In this document: in pieces, positions 15,204 to 26,788 of the stretch | How positions within the stretch are numbered: the stretch's first letter is position 1 | Layout of the letters: every line of letters begins with the position of its first letter | Source: Solirubrobacter soli DSM 22325 | GTDB lineage: Bacteria > Actinomycetota > Thermoleophilia > Solirubrobacterales > Solirubrobacteraceae | Direction: 5' to 3' | DNA: 64,000 bases | Assembly (NCBI RefSeq): GCF_000423665.1 | Contig: NZ_AUIK01000009.1 | Location: 434,001 to 498,000, forward strand | Translations under genes and position numbers: made by a program | Notes under the pieces: generated by a model | Seen by the model: only the letters and a program-made list of their open reading frames with translations | Database searches by the model: none | What the model was told of the DNA's origin: nothing

Positions 15204-16781
15204 CTACAGCAGCGAGGTGATCGCGTCGCCGGCGTCCTTGGCGACGTTGAGGAGCGGCTCGGGGTAGATGCCGAGGGCGACCGTGACGACCGCGCACACC
15301 AGCGCGACGAAGATGACCTCGGGCTGGCGCAGCGTGCGGGTCAGGGCGGCGCCGGGCTCACGGCCCTCGGCGCGCGCCTCGGCGTCGGCCTCCGTGGAGC
15401 CGCCCGCGATCACCGGCTGGGCGCGGACCAGCGGAGCGGGCGCCTCGGCGGGCGAGCGCATCCAGACGGCGGCGACGACCCGCAGGTAGTACGCCAGCGA
15501 GACGGCCGAGCCGAGCACGATGACGATGCCGAGCCAGGCGTAGCCGTTGTCGACGGCCGCGTTGATCAGGTAGAGCTTGCCGAAGAAGCCGGCGGTCGCG
15601 GGGAAGCCGGCCAGCGCCAGCATCGCGATCGTCATCGGCCACGCCAGCAGCGGGCGGTCGGCGCCCAAGCCGTACAGGGTGGAGATGTCGTCGCCGAGGC
15701 CGGTCTCGCGCTCGCGGGCGGTGATCACCGCGAACGCCGACAGGTTCATGACGACGTAGATCGCGAGGTAGAAGATGACCGCCGAGATGCCGAGCTGGGT
15801 CGTGACGACCACGCCGGCGAGCATGTAGCCCGCCTGCGCCACCGAGGAGTAGGCGAGGAGGCGCTTGAGCGAGGACTGCCCGATCGCGCCCACGTTGCCG
15901 ACGATGATCGTGATGACGGCGAGCGTCGCGAACGCGGGCGCCCAGGTCGTCGCGGCGTTGATCAGCGCGACGTCGAAGAGCCGCAGCAGCACGCCGAACG
16001 CGGCGGCCTTGGTGGCGACGGCCATGAAGCCGGTGACCGGGGTCGGCGCGCCCTCGTAGACGTCGGGCGTCCACTGATGGAACGGCGCGATCGAGGCCTT
16101 GAACGCGAGCCCGGCCATGACCAGCGCGACGCCCGTCAGGAACAGCACGTCGTCGGCCATGTCGGCGCCCGCGGCGGCGACGTCGGCGTAGTTCGTCCCG
16201 CCCGCTGCGCCGTACAGGAGCGCCAGGCCGTAGAGGAGCGTGGCGGAGCCGACGGACCCGATGATCAGGTACTTCAGGCCGGACTCCAGGGACTGCTCGC
16301 GGCGCATGTGCGTCGCGCACAACACGTACAGCGGGATCGACAGCAGCTCGAAGCCGATGAACAGGACGACCAGGTCATTGGCCGCGACCAGCACGACCAT
16401 GCCGAGGATCGAGGTGAGCAGCAGGGCGAAGAACTCGCCCTCGCCCGCCTCGGCGGCGGCGACCGAGCGCCACGCCAGGAAGACGGCCGCGATCCCGCCC
16501 GACAGGAAGATGAACGTCAGCGCGAGCGACAGATTGTCGATCACCAGCGCGTCGGCGACGATCTTCTCGTTCACGTCCCACTGCCAGACGCAGAGCCCGG
16601 CGGTCACGCCGAGCGCGACGAGCGTCAGCACCGGCACCACCTGGCGCCGGATGAACGACGAGCGCGCGAGCCCGACCAGCAGCACGACGCACAGGCCGGC
16701 CGTCAGCGCGATCAGGGGAGACAGCGCCTCCCAGTTGATGTGCGGACCTTTCACGGTCGCCTGGGCGATCAGACCCGTCAT
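15204..16781 (-). CDS. nuoN: NADH-quinone oxidoreductase subunit N
   Basis: This 525-aa, about 14-helix antiporter-like subunit belongs to the membrane arm of complex I, where it takes part in proton pumping driven by NADH-to-quinone electron transfer. The proton_antipo_M core is visible (YLIIGSVGSATLLYGLALLYG, FKASIAPFHQWTPDVYEGAP), including the conserved Lys in AFKASIAPFH. A hydrophilic insert of about 35 residues (SPAEAPAPL to REPGAALTR) sits before the last helix. It is the last gene of the nuo operon and starts within the nuoM stop (ATGA overlap). Confidence 0.96.
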   Translation of the reverse strand: MTGLIAQATVKGPHINWEALSPLIALTAGLCVVLLVGLARSSFIRRQVVPVLTLVALGVTAGLCVWQWDVNEKIVADALVIDNLSLALTFIFLSGGIAAVFLAWRSVAAAEAGEGEFFALLLTSILGMVVLVAANDLVVLFIGFELLSIPLYVLCATHMRREQSLESGLKYLIIGSVGSATLLYGLALLYGAAGGTNYADVAAAGADMADDVLFLTGVALVMAGLAFKASIAPFHQWTPDVYEGAPTPVTGFMAVATKAAAFGVLLRLFDVALINAATTWAPAFATLAVITIIVGNVGAIGQSSLKRLLAYSSVAQAGYMLAGVVVTTQLGISAVIFYLAIYVVMNLSAFAVITARERETGLGDDISTLYGLGADRPLLAWPMTIAMLALAGFPATAGFFGKLYLINAAVDNGYAWLGIVIVLGSAVSLAYYLRVVAAVWMRSPAEAPAPLVRAQPVIAGGSTEADAEARAEGREPGAALTRTLRQPEVIFVALVCAVVTVALGIYPEPLLNVAKDAGDAITSLL

Positions 16782-18235
16782 CGCTGCGCCACCGCCTGCA
16801 CTGTCGTCTTGATGGCCTCCTCACCCGCGTTCAGCGCGAGCTGCGGGTAGACCGCGAACGCGAGGATCGCGAGCACCAGCGGAACCAGCACGAGCGCGTC
16901 GCGGAGGGAGATTTCGAAGCTCTGGACCTTCGGCCCGACGCGGTTGTGCATCGAGCGGATGTACATGCGCAGCGCGTAGACGGAGGCGAGCACCACGCCG
17001 ACCGAGGCGATGATCGCGATCGCCTGGATCGAGTTGAAGACGCCGAGCAGGATCAGGAACTCGCCCGCGAAGTTCGCCGAGCCGGGCATCGCGAGCGTCG
17101 CGAGCGCGGCGATCAGGAACAGCGCCGCCAGGACCGGCGCGCGGAACGCGACCCCGCCGTAGTCGCGGATGTCCTCCGAGCCCTCGGCGCGCTCGGCGAG
17201 CAGCGCGACGATGAAGAACAGCGGCGCGACCACGAGCCCGTGGTTGACCGACTGCAGCAGCGCGCCCTGCGCGCCCTGGCCGGCCGCGTCGATGGCGAAG
17301 ATGCCGAGCGTGATGAAGCCGAGCTGCGCGACCGACGAGTAACCGAGGATCAGGCGCGCGTTGGTCTGCGTGAACGCCTGGATCGAGCCGTAGAGGATCG
17401 AGACCACGGCGAGGATCAGCAGGATCGTGTGGAAGTCCTCGGTGGCGGCCGGGAACAGCGGCAGCACCAGGCGCAGGAACCCGTAGGCCGCGACCTTGGA
17501 GACGACGCCCGAGAAGAACGCCAGCGCCGGCAGCGGCATCGCGCGATAGGCGTCCGGCATCCAGCCGTGGAACGGGAAGGACGGCATCTTGATCAGGAAC
17601 GCGAGCGCGAAGGTGATGAAGATCCACTTCTGCGTGGACTCCGGCAGCGGGTTCGCGGCGAGATCCGAGAGCACGAACGAGATCCGCCCACCCGGGTTCG
17701 ACAGCACCGCCGTCGCCACCGCGCCCGCGAGCATCAGCAGCGAGCCGACGAGCGTGTAGATGACCATCTTCAGCGCCGCCGCGACGCGGTCCGGCCCGCC
17801 CCACTGCCCGACCAGGAAGTAGAAGGGCACCAGCATCAGGTCGAAGAAGAGGACGAACAGCGCCAGGTCCTGCGCGACGAACGCGCCCAGCACAGCCGTC
17901 TCGCCGAGCAGCATGTGGAAGGTGAACAGCCCCCCGCGCTCCTCGACCGGCCGCACCGCCAGCCAGACCGCGCAGGCGAACGCGATCACCGTGGTCAGCA
18001 GGATCAGCCACAGGTTCAAGCCGTCGACGCCGAGCTTGTAGCGGATGCCGAGATCCTTGATCCAGGCATCGTCGGTGACGTGCTGGAGGCCGCCGGCGGT
18101 ATCGAAGTCGGCGACCATCATCACCGCGTAGACGAGCGGGATGAGCGTCGCGATCAGGCCGATGATCCGCGGGTTGAACGCGGCCAACAGCCCGCAGACG
18201 GCGGGGAAGAAGACAAGGATGGTCAGATGGATCAT
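16778..18235 (-). CDS. nuoM: NADH-quinone oxidoreductase subunit M
   Basis: This 485-aa antiporter-like subunit of the complex I membrane arm has about 14 helices. Conserved segments include LLGETAVLGAFVAQDLALF (with the key Glu), FLIKMPSFPFHGWMPDAY (with the key Lys) and YSSVAQLGFITLGI. The ATG at 18235 overlaps the nuoL stop by 4 bp; the frame stays open far upstream inside nuoL, but similarity to NuoM starts only at MIHLTILVFF. It overlaps nuoN by 4 bp at its end, so the three pump subunits are translationally linked. Confidence 0.96.
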   Translation of the reverse strand: MIHLTILVFFPAVCGLLAAFNPRIIGLIATLIPLVYAVMMVADFDTAGGLQHVTDDAWIKDLGIRYKLGVDGLNLWLILLTTVIAFACAVWLAVRPVEERGGLFTFHMLLGETAVLGAFVAQDLALFVLFFDLMLVPFYFLVGQWGGPDRVAAALKMVIYTLVGSLLMLAGAVATAVLSNPGGRISFVLSDLAANPLPESTQKWIFITFALAFLIKMPSFPFHGWMPDAYRAMPLPALAFFSGVVSKVAAYGFLRLVLPLFPAATEDFHTILLILAVVSILYGSIQAFTQTNARLILGYSSVAQLGFITLGIFAIDAAGQGAQGALLQSVNHGLVVAPLFFIVALLAERAEGSEDIRDYGGVAFRAPVLAALFLIAALATLAMPGSANFAGEFLILLGVFNSIQAIAIIASVGVVLASVYALRMYIRSMHNRVGPKVQSFEISLRDALVLVPLVLAILAFAVYPQLALNAGEEAIKTTVQAVAQR

Positions 18236-20244
18236 GCGGAGATGAGGAAGTAGGCGCTCAGGCCGGTCAGGCCGACCAGTAGCAGCGCGGCGTAATAGCG
18301 CAGATAGCCCGTCTGGAGGCCGCGCACCGCGGCGGAGAGGGCGCGCACGGCGCCCGAGGAGCCGCCGACGAGCGCGCCGTTGACGAACACGCGCTCGATG
18401 GTGCTGTTGGCGAAGCGGCCGAGCCAGGCGACGGGCCGCACGATCAGGAAATCGATGACCTCGTCGAAGTACCACTTGTTGACGAAGAACTTGTGCAGCC
18501 CCTTGAAGCGGGCCTGGATCGCCGCGGCGTTGCCGCCGTGGCCGTAGATCCGCCAGGCGATGCCGATGCCGGCGAGCCCGATGATCGCGCCGATGGCCAG
18601 CCCGGTCCACTCGGCCCCGGTGCTCGGCTCGAGCCCCGCGTAGAGCGAGGAGTCGTGGAACGTCGGCTCGAGGAAGTGGTGCAGCTCGGACGTCACGCCC
18701 GGGATCTGCAGGAAGCCGCCGACGATCGCCAGCACCGCGAGACAGCCCATGGCGATCTTCATCCCGGGCGCGCGCTCGGCGATGTGGTGCTCCGGGCCGG
18801 GGAAGCCGATGTCGGTGTCCTCGACCTCGCCGGTCGCCGGGTTCGTCGGCTCGGGCGCGTGGTAGAGGTGGCCGTGCGAGAGCTCCTCGGCCTCCGGGCA
18901 CTGCTCGCCGTGGAAGGCGCGGAAGATCATCCGGAACGTGTAGATCGCGGTCAGGAACGCGCCGATGTAGCCGGCCACGCCGAGCGCGGTGTGCCAGCCG
19001 GCGCGATCGAACTCGAGCGCGATGATCTCGTCCTTGGACCAGAAGCCTGAGAAGGGTGGGACGCCCGAGAGCGCGAGCCCGCCGATGAGCATGCACCCGT
19101 AGGTGAACGGCATCACCTTGCGGAAGCCGCCCATGCGGTCGAGGTCCTGGTTGCCGCCCATCGCGGAGATGACCGAGCCGGCCGCCATGAAGAGCAGCGC
19201 CTTGAAGAACGCGTGCGTCATCAGGTGGAACATGCCCGCGGCGTACGCGGCCGAGGAGACGGCCATGATCATGTAGCCGATCTGCGACATCGTCGAGTAC
19301 GCGATGACGCGCTTGAGATCGGTGACCACGAGGCCGATCGTCGCGGCGATCAGGAGCGTGACGCAGCCGATGATCGCGCCGACCGCGGCAGCGTCCGGGG
19401 CGTGCTCGAAGAGCGGGTGCAGGCGCGCGATCAGGTAGACGCCGGCGGTGACCATCGTCGCCGCGTGGATCAGGGCGGAGACCGGGGTCGGGCCCTCCAT
19501 CGCGTCCGGGAGCCAGGTGTGCAGCGGGACCTGCGCGGACTTGGCGAACGCGCCGACCAGCAGGAGGATGCACCCGGCCACCAGTTCCGGCTGGTTCGTC
19601 GTGAACACGCCGCCGTCGACCTCCGCGAAGGTCTTCAGGAAGTCGAGCGTGTGCGTGCCCTTGAAGATGAAGTACGTGCCGAGCACGAGCCCGACGTCGC
19701 CGAGCACGTTGATCACGAACGCCTTGATGCCGGCCGTGGTCGCCGTCGTGCGGCGGTACCAGAACGAGATCAGCATGTACGAGGCGGCGCCGACGAACGC
19801 CCAGCCGACGATCAGGATGAAGAAGTTGCCCGCCAGGACGAGCAGCAGCATGCTGAAGACGAAGAAGTTCAGGTAGGCGAAGAAGCGCGAGTAGCCGCGG
19901 TCGCCGCCCATGTAGGCGAACGAGTACACGTGGATCAGCGTCGAGACGCCGGAGACCACGAGGATCATCAGGACCGACAGCGGGTCGATCAGGATCGACA
20001 GCTGCGCGTCGATGCCGACCGTCTTCGCGTAGTCCCACGCGACCGAGACGACCTGCTTCTGCTCCTCGGACCGGTCACCCAGCTTGATCAGCACGATCAC
20101 GGCGCTGAGGAAGGCGAGGAAGATCGCGAGGATGCCGATCGCGCCGTGCACCCGCGAGGGGAGCGCCTTGAAGGTCAGCCCGATCAGCGTCGCCCCGGCG
20201 AGCGGGAAGATCAGGACGAGCCAGCCGAAGGTGGTGATGCTCAC
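18232..20244 (-). CDS. nuoL: NADH-quinone oxidoreductase subunit L
   Basis: This 670-aa distal antiporter-like subunit of complex I has about 16 helices, including the long lateral helix at its C-terminus. Motifs include an N-terminal proton_antipo_N region (DPLSVLMILVVSGVSTLIH), SAQVPLHTWLPDAMEGPTPVSALIHAATMV and YSTMSQIGYMIMAV. A His/Glu-rich loop around residues 445-480 (CPEAEELSHGHLYHAPEP) is longer than usual. The start is GTG at 20244, with a 4-bp GTGA overlap with the nuoK stop. Length fits the family. Confidence 0.96.
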   Translation of the reverse strand: MSITTFGWLVLIFPLAGATLIGLTFKALPSRVHGAIGILAIFLAFLSAVIVLIKLGDRSEEQKQVVSVAWDYAKTVGIDAQLSILIDPLSVLMILVVSGVSTLIHVYSFAYMGGDRGYSRFFAYLNFFVFSMLLLVLAGNFFILIVGWAFVGAASYMLISFWYRRTTATTAGIKAFVINVLGDVGLVLGTYFIFKGTHTLDFLKTFAEVDGGVFTTNQPELVAGCILLLVGAFAKSAQVPLHTWLPDAMEGPTPVSALIHAATMVTAGVYLIARLHPLFEHAPDAAAVGAIIGCVTLLIAATIGLVVTDLKRVIAYSTMSQIGYMIMAVSSAAYAAGMFHLMTHAFFKALLFMAAGSVISAMGGNQDLDRMGGFRKVMPFTYGCMLIGGLALSGVPPFSGFWSKDEIIALEFDRAGWHTALGVAGYIGAFLTAIYTFRMIFRAFHGEQCPEAEELSHGHLYHAPEPTNPATGEVEDTDIGFPGPEHHIAERAPGMKIAMGCLAVLAIVGGFLQIPGVTSELHHFLEPTFHDSSLYAGLEPSTGAEWTGLAIGAIIGLAGIGIAWRIYGHGGNAAAIQARFKGLHKFFVNKWYFDEVIDFLIVRPVAWLGRFANSTIERVFVNGALVGGSSGAVRALSAAVRGLQTGYLRYYAALLLVGLTGLSAYFLISA

Positions 20245-20540
20245 CCTTGCAACTCCCGAAGTTCATCGACGTCGATCGGCAGGCGCCGGCGGTAGATGGC
20301 CACGACCAGGCCGAGGCCGACAGCGACCTCACAGGCGGCGACGACCATCACCATCAGCGCGAAGATCTGTCCACCCATGTCGCCGTGCGCGCGCGAGAAG
20401 GCGACCAGCGCCAGGTTCGCGGCGTTCAGCATCAGCTCGAGGCAGAGCAGGATCACAAGCGGGTTGCGGCGCGTGAGCACGCCGCCGGCGCCGATGCAGA
20501 AGATCAGCGCCGACACGATCAAGTACCAGGTGAGGCTCAT
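20241..20540 (-). CDS. nuoK: NADH-quinone oxidoreductase subunit K
   Basis: This 99-aa subunit with three membrane helices is the usual size for NuoK (MrpC-like). The conserved Glu residues lie in LLCLELMLNAANLALVAF and in VAACEVAVGLGLVVAIYRR; they belong to the proton path of the membrane arm. A clear ribosome-binding site (GGAGG, 7 nt spacing) precedes the ATG. Unlike most genes of the operon it is separated from its upstream neighbour (nuoJ) by 70 bp that hold an inverted repeat. The 3' end overlaps nuoL by 4 bp. Confidence 0.96.
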   Translation of the reverse strand: MSLTWYLIVSALIFCIGAGGVLTRRNPLVILLCLELMLNAANLALVAFSRAHGDMGGQIFALMVMVVAACEVAVGLGLVVAIYRRRLPIDVDELRELQG

Positions 20541-20555
20541 GCCAGAACCTCCGCC

Positions 20556-20569
20556 TCGGGGGTCCCCGA
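20556..20569. promoter_or_regulatory. Inverted repeat in the only sizeable gap of the nuo operon
   Basis: TCGGGG and CCCCGA flank a 2-nt centre within the 70-bp nuoJ-nuoK gap. It may be a DNA-binding site, an RNA-processing site or chance in GC-rich DNA. No promoter boxes are obvious. Confidence 0.3.
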
Positions 20570-20610
20570 AACCGGACGGATGGTGCCTCGCAAAACGGTT
20601 GCCGGGGTCC

Positions 20611-21240
20611 TCATTTGGGCGGCGGCCCTCCGGACCCGATCGCGGTCGCGACCAGCTCGGGCGGTCCGTCGTCGCCCTTGGTGACCTCGCCGCGGGCGAA
20701 CTCGGCGACCGAGATCTCGCGGGCGTCCGCCAGGCCGGAACGGCGGCGGGCCAGGATCACGGCGCCGACCGCGGCGATCAGCAGCAGCAGCGAGGCGACC
20801 TCGAACGCGACCAGGTAGTTGGTCAGGAACTGCTTGCCGACCTCGGAGGGCTCGCCGAACGGCGCCTTGTAGGCCGCGCCCTCGGTGTCCAGAGCGCTGA
20901 CGCCCGAGCCGATCAGCGCGATCGACAGCTCGACGAAGAGCGCGAGCGCGAACAGCACCGACACGATCCGCAAGGTGCGGCCGGTCGGTCCGACCAGGCC
21001 GGCCTGCATGCCGCCGACATAACCGACGACGAAGACGTAGAGCACCATCACGGCGCCCGCGTAGACGATCACCTGCGCCGCGGCGACGAACTCCGCGCGC
21101 AGCAGCAGGAAGAGCATCGCCAGGAAGATCAGGTGGCAGACGAGCGCGAGGACGCTGTAGAACGCGTCGCGCAACATGACGGTGCCTGCGGCACCGGCCA
21201 CCGCGCCGATCGCGGCGATGAAGAAGAAGACCTCGGACAT
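20611..21240 (-). CDS. nuoJ: NADH-quinone oxidoreductase subunit J
   Basis: This 209-aa membrane subunit of complex I has five helices, with the conserved helix-3 region around AEFVAAAQVIVYAGAVMVLYVFVV, which forms part of the coupling element near the quinone site. The hydrophilic C-terminal tail (about 40 residues, ending GSGGPPPK) is longer than in E. coli. The ATG at 21240 (MSEVFFF) is chosen by homology; there is no strong ribosome-binding site and a 43-bp gap follows nuoI. Confidence 0.94.
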   Translation of the reverse strand: MSEVFFFIAAIGAVAGAAGTVMLRDAFYSVLALVCHLIFLAMLFLLLRAEFVAAAQVIVYAGAVMVLYVFVVGYVGGMQAGLVGPTGRTLRIVSVLFALALFVELSIALIGSGVSALDTEGAAYKAPFGEPSEVGKQFLTNYLVAFEVASLLLLIAAVGAVILARRRSGLADAREISVAEFARGEVTKGDDGPPELVATAIGSGGPPPK

Positions 21241-21283
21241 TAAGGTCGGATGATCGGGGTGGGGTGGAGGGGCTGCATTGCCT

Positions 21284-21814
21284 TTACTCGTTCTCCATCC
21301 GCAACGGTGTGCGCTCCAGCGGCTCGGCGAGCAGCATCTCCTTGGTGAAGATGAGGTCGGACCGGTTGTAGTCCGCCATCTCGTAGTCGTGGCCCATGGT
21401 GATCGCGTCGAACGGGCACGCGATCTCGCAGTAGCCGCAGAAGATGCAGCGCGAGAGGTTGATCTCGTAGACCGCGGCGTAGCGCTCACCGGCGCTGACG
21501 CGGTTGTCCGGCGTGTTCTCGGCCGCCACGACACGGATGCAGTCCGCGGGGCACGCCGCCGCGCACAGCGAGCAGCCGACGCACTTCTCCAGCCCGCTGT
21601 CCTCGAAGCGGTGGAGCTTGTGCCGCCCGCGGAACCGCGGGTAGACCGGCGTCTTCTCCTCCGGGTAGCTGATGGTCTCGGGGCCCTCGACCATCCGCCC
21701 GAAGGTCATCTTCAGGCCCTTGAGGGTGGCTGCAAAGGCGCGATAGGTCCCCGCTGCCGCGTTGTCACGCGGCGCACGGATCACTTCGACGACTTCACCG
21801 GGGTCGTAAGGCAT
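21284..21814 (-). CDS. nuoI: NADH-quinone oxidoreductase subunit I (2x[4Fe-4S])
   Basis: This 176-aa peripheral-arm subunit carries two [4Fe-4S] clusters that pass electrons toward cluster N2. Cysteines C78, C81, C84 and C88 in [12 protein letters not shown] and C123, C126, C129 and C133 in [12 protein letters not shown] form the two ferredoxin motifs. The N-terminal amphipathic region ([11 protein letters not shown]) matches the family. The start at 21814 overlaps the nuoH stop by one base (TGATG), which fixes it. It acts on the cytoplasmic side of the membrane. Confidence 0.97.
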   Translation of the reverse strand: MPYDPGEVVEVIRAPRDNAAAGTYRAFAATLKGLKMTFGRMVEGPETISYPEEKTPVYPRFRGRHKLHRFEDSGLEKCVGCSLCAAACPADCIRVVAAENTPDNRVSAGERYAAVYEINLSRCIFCGYCEIACPFDAITMGHDYEMADYNRSDLIFTKEMLLAEPLERTPLRMENE

Positions 21815-22842
21815 CAGTCGAGCACCACCACGAGGATCGCGGTCACAAGAGCGTTGAGCGTCGCCAGCGGAAGCAGGATCTTCCAGCCGAACGACATGAG
21901 CTGGTCGTAGCGCAGGCGCGGGAGCGTTGCGCGGATCCAGATGAAGAAGAAGACGAAGACGCACATCTTCACGATCACGACGATCGGCTCGATCCAGTTG
22001 GGCTGGTCCCAGATCGGGATGTCCCAGCCGCCGAAGAAGAGCGTGACCATGATCCCGGAGATGACGACCATGTTCAGGTACTCCGCCGCGAAGAACGCGG
22101 CGAAGCGGCCGCCGCCGTACTCCGTGTTGTAGCCGCCGACCAGCTCGGCGTCGGCCTCGGGGAGGTCGAACGGCGGGCGGTTGGTCTCGGCGAACGCGGC
22201 GACGAGGAAGATCAGGAAGCCGACGAGCTGCGGCCCGACCATCCAGAAGTGGTTCTCCTGCCAGTGGACGATGTCCGTCATCGACAGGGAGCCGACCATC
22301 ATGATCAGGCCGACGATCGAGAGGCCCTGGGCGACCTCGTAGGAGATCAGCTGCGCCGCGGCGCGCATCGAGCCCAGGAAGGAGTACTTCGAGCCGGACG
22401 CCCAGCCGCCGAGCATCAGGCCGTAGAAGGCGATGCCGCCGAACGCGAAGGCGAAGAGGATGCCGATCGACGGGTCGACGCCGTACAGGCCGGTCGGCGT
22501 GCCGAAGATGTCGACGACGTCCGAGAACGGGATGATCGCGATCGTCGCCGCGGCGGTCATCATCGAGATCACCGGGGCGATCGCGAACAGCCAGCCCTGC
22601 GAGTCCGTCGGGCGGAACTGCGCCTTGAAGACGAGCTTGCCGATGTCGGCGATCGCCTGCAGCAGGCCGAACGGGCCGACGCGGTTGGGGCCGTAGCGGT
22701 GCTGGAAGCGACCCAGCACCTTGCGGTCGGCGAGCAGCGCGAGCGGGACCAGGTTGAAGACGACGAAGAAGATCGCGATCGCCTTCAGGATCTGCATCCA
22801 CCACGGCTCGTAGAAGCCGACCTCGGCATACAGTCGACTCAT
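21814..22842 (-). CDS. nuoH: NADH-quinone oxidoreductase subunit H
   Basis: This 342-aa membrane subunit with about eight helices forms the quinone-binding chamber with NuoB and NuoD. Signatures include [20 protein letters not shown] near the N-terminus, [13 protein letters not shown] and the [20 protein letters not shown] loop. All the classic charged residues (Glu/Arg of the E-channel) appear present. The ATG at 22842 overlaps the nuoG stop by 4 bp, and the stop shares one base with nuoI. Confidence 0.96.
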   Translation of the reverse strand: MSRLYAEVGFYEPWWMQILKAIAIFFVVFNLVPLALLADRKVLGRFQHRYGPNRVGPFGLLQAIADIGKLVFKAQFRPTDSQGWLFAIAPVISMMTAAATIAIIPFSDVVDIFGTPTGLYGVDPSIGILFAFAFGGIAFYGLMLGGWASGSKYSFLGSMRAAAQLISYEVAQGLSIVGLIMMVGSLSMTDIVHWQENHFWMVGPQLVGFLIFLVAAFAETNRPPFDLPEADAELVGGYNTEYGGGRFAAFFAAEYLNMVVISGIMVTLFFGGWDIPIWDQPNWIEPIVVIVKMCVFVFFFIWIRATLPRLRYDQLMSFGWKILLPLATLNALVTAILVVVLD

Positions 22843-25432
22843 GTGACTTCCCTCGGCGGGATCGGGAGCGGGGCGGAAGCGCGCGCCTCGGCGAGGCCCT
22901 CGACGGCCGGCTGGATCTGCGCGGCGACGGCGCTGGGGTCCAGCGACCCCGGCCCGATGCGGTGGATCTCGACGAGGCCGTGCGTGAGCACGTTGGAGTT
23001 GTTCTCCGCGGTGCCCTCGGCCAGGAAGACGCTGCCGGCGGGGACCGCGTCGCGCAGCTTGACGTTCGCGCGCACGCGGGCGCCGTTCCCGACCTCGACC
23101 TGATCGCCCTCGTTGATCCCGAGCGCCGCGGCGTCGACCGGCGAGAGCTCGGCGATCTGGCGGGCGCGGATGAACTGCAGGATCGGCGAGAGGTCGACCT
23201 CCTTGGCCGCCCATAGCGGGCGGTAGGTGCCGAGCCGCAGCTTGCCGTCGGCGGCGGCGGGCGCCGCCTGCGGGATCTCAAGCGCCGTGGTCTCCCACGA
23301 CGGCGAGACGAACTCGTCCTGCTCGACCCAGCGCACACCGCGGCCGCCGATCGCCTCGAGCGTCAACCCCGCGTAGAACGGGACGACCTCGAAGAGGCGT
23401 CGCGAGACCTGCGCGCCGGTGCGGAAGTCACCGGTCGGGTGGCCGAGCGTGCGGGCGATGTCGGTGATGACCTGCCAGAGCGGGCGCACGCCGGAAGCGG
23501 GCGTGCCGTTGGCGGCGCGGGGACGCCCGATCGCGGGCCGCAGCCGCTGCACGCGCCCGTCCGGATGCACGAGCGTGCCCTCCTTCTCGGGGTACGCCTC
23601 GGCGGGGAAGACGACGTCGGCGAACTCGCGGACCGTGTCGGTCAGCTGCGACTCGACGGCGATCACCGTCTGCGCGGTGCCGAGCGCGCGCTCCCACAGA
23701 GCACGGTCCGGGTAGCTGCGCAGCGGGTCGACGTGGTGCAGCCAGATCGTGTGCAGCTCGGTGCTCGCGAGGCCCTCGGCGATGCCGATCGCGTCGTGGC
23801 CGGGAGCGGCGATCGAGGCGTAGCCCGGGCCGTGGCCGGGGGCGAAGCCCGCCTCGCGGATGCCACGGCCGTTGGGCGAGCCCGGCAGCGACAGCAGGCC
23901 GGCGTTCGCGATGCCCGCCAGGTTCAGGCGCGCGGCGACGTTCAGCAGCGCGCGGCCGCCGTTCCCGTGCAGAGCCCGCTCGCCGTAGACGATCACGACC
24001 TCTTCGCCCGCCGCCTTCAGGGCGTCGGCGAACTCGCGGACCGCGGTGGCGTTGGTGCCGGCCGAGCTGGCCGCGCCGCCGAGGTTGCCGGCGTCGCCGG
24101 AGAGCGCGGCGTCGAGCGCGACGAGGAAGCCCTCGCCGCCGCCGGGCGCGAAGCGCAGCGTGGCCGAGGCGACCGGGTCAAGCGCCGTCGGGCGCGCGGA
24201 GGCGGTGACGACCTTGGTGCCGTGGCGGCGCACGCCCTTGCGGATGCGCAGGTCCCACACGGGCGCCTCGTCGATCGGGTCGCAGTCGACCAGCAGCACC
24301 GTGTGCGCGAACTCGAGGTCCGGCACGCTCGCCTGCAGCTTCGGGTCGGCCAGCGCGCGCAGCACGTCGAGCGGCTGCTCGGCGCCGGTGCGGGCGCTCA
24401 TGTGCGAGGAGCCGAGGTCGTCGCGCAGCAGCTGCTGGAGGAGGAAGGCCTCCTCGTTGGTGGTCGTCCCGCCGGCCAGCGCGCTGGCGCGGTCGCCGGC
24501 CTTCTTGAGGGCCGAAGCGGCGGCGGCGATCGCCTTGTCCCAGCTGGCGGGCAGCAGCTCGGCGCCCTCGCGGACCATCGGCGTGGTGATCCGCTCGTCG
24601 GAGTGCACGGCCTGGTAGCTGAAGCGGCCCTTGTCGCACAGCCAGCCGTCGTCGACCTCGGCGTGGTCGCGGCCGAGCACGCGCAGGACGCGGTCGTCGC
24701 GGACGGTCAGCTCGACGTTGCACTGCGCGGGGCAGCCGGCGCAGACGGTGCCCGCGCCCTCGATGTCCCACGGGCGCGCGCGGAAGCGATACGCGCGGCT
24801 CGTCAACGCACCCACCGGGCAGAGCTCGATGATGTTGCCGCTGAACGGGGCGACGTACGGGTGGCCGTCGAACGTCCCCACGTACGCCGCGGCGCCGCGC
24901 TGATGCAGGATCAGCTGGTAGTCCTCGGAGATCTCCTGCGAGTAGCGCACGCAGCGGTAGCAGAGGATGCAGCGCTCGCGGTCGATCGCGATCAGCGGCG
25001 AGAGCTCGAGCGGCTTCTTGAAGTGGCGCTTGGGCTCGATGAAGCGGCTCGTCCCGGGACCCCACCCGTAGGTGATGTCCTGCAGCGGGCACTCGCCGCC
25101 CTTGTCGCAGACCGGGCAGTCGAGCGGGTGGTTGATCAGCAGGAACTCGACCACCGCGCGCTGCGCGTCATGGACGCGCTGCGTCTGCGTGTGGACGACC
25201 ATGCCGTCGCGCACCGGCGTCGAGCACGCCGTCTGCAGCTTCGGGATGCCCTCGATCTCGACCAGGCACATGCGGCAGGCGCCGACGGGCTGGCCGAGCT
25301 TGGGGTCGTAACAGAAGACCGGGATCTCGACGTCGCCGTTCTTGGCGCCGTCGACCAGCATCACGCCTTCCGGCGCCTGGACCTCACGCCCGTCGAGCGT
25401 GAAGGTGATCGTCTTGACCTCGGGGCGCGGCA

Positions 25433-25433
<1 letters not shown>
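22839..25433 (-). CDS. nuoG: NADH-quinone oxidoreductase subunit G
   Basis: This 864-aa iron-sulfur subunit of the peripheral arm begins with a 2Fe-2S domain (C41, C53, C56, C70). The His/Cys-ligated N5 cluster follows ([15 protein letters not shown]), then a [4Fe-4S] pair (CILCYRCV...CPVGAL) and a molybdopterin-oxidoreductase-like domain that opens with CAGCPAQC and later WLCDKGR. The latter gives four Cys for the extra N7 cluster found only in some bacteria. The C-terminal molybdopterin-dinucleotide-binding fold is present. The start at 25433 shares one base with the nuoF stop (TGATG). Confidence 0.96.

Positions 25434-26784
<1,351 letters not shown>

Positions 26785-26788
<4 letters not shown>

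Noticed and set aside
18236..20038. A long minus-strand frame that continues nuoM upstream through nuoL
   Set aside because: The upstream 600 codons are nuoL read in another frame; NuoM similarity begins only at 18235, which also has the ATGA overlap.
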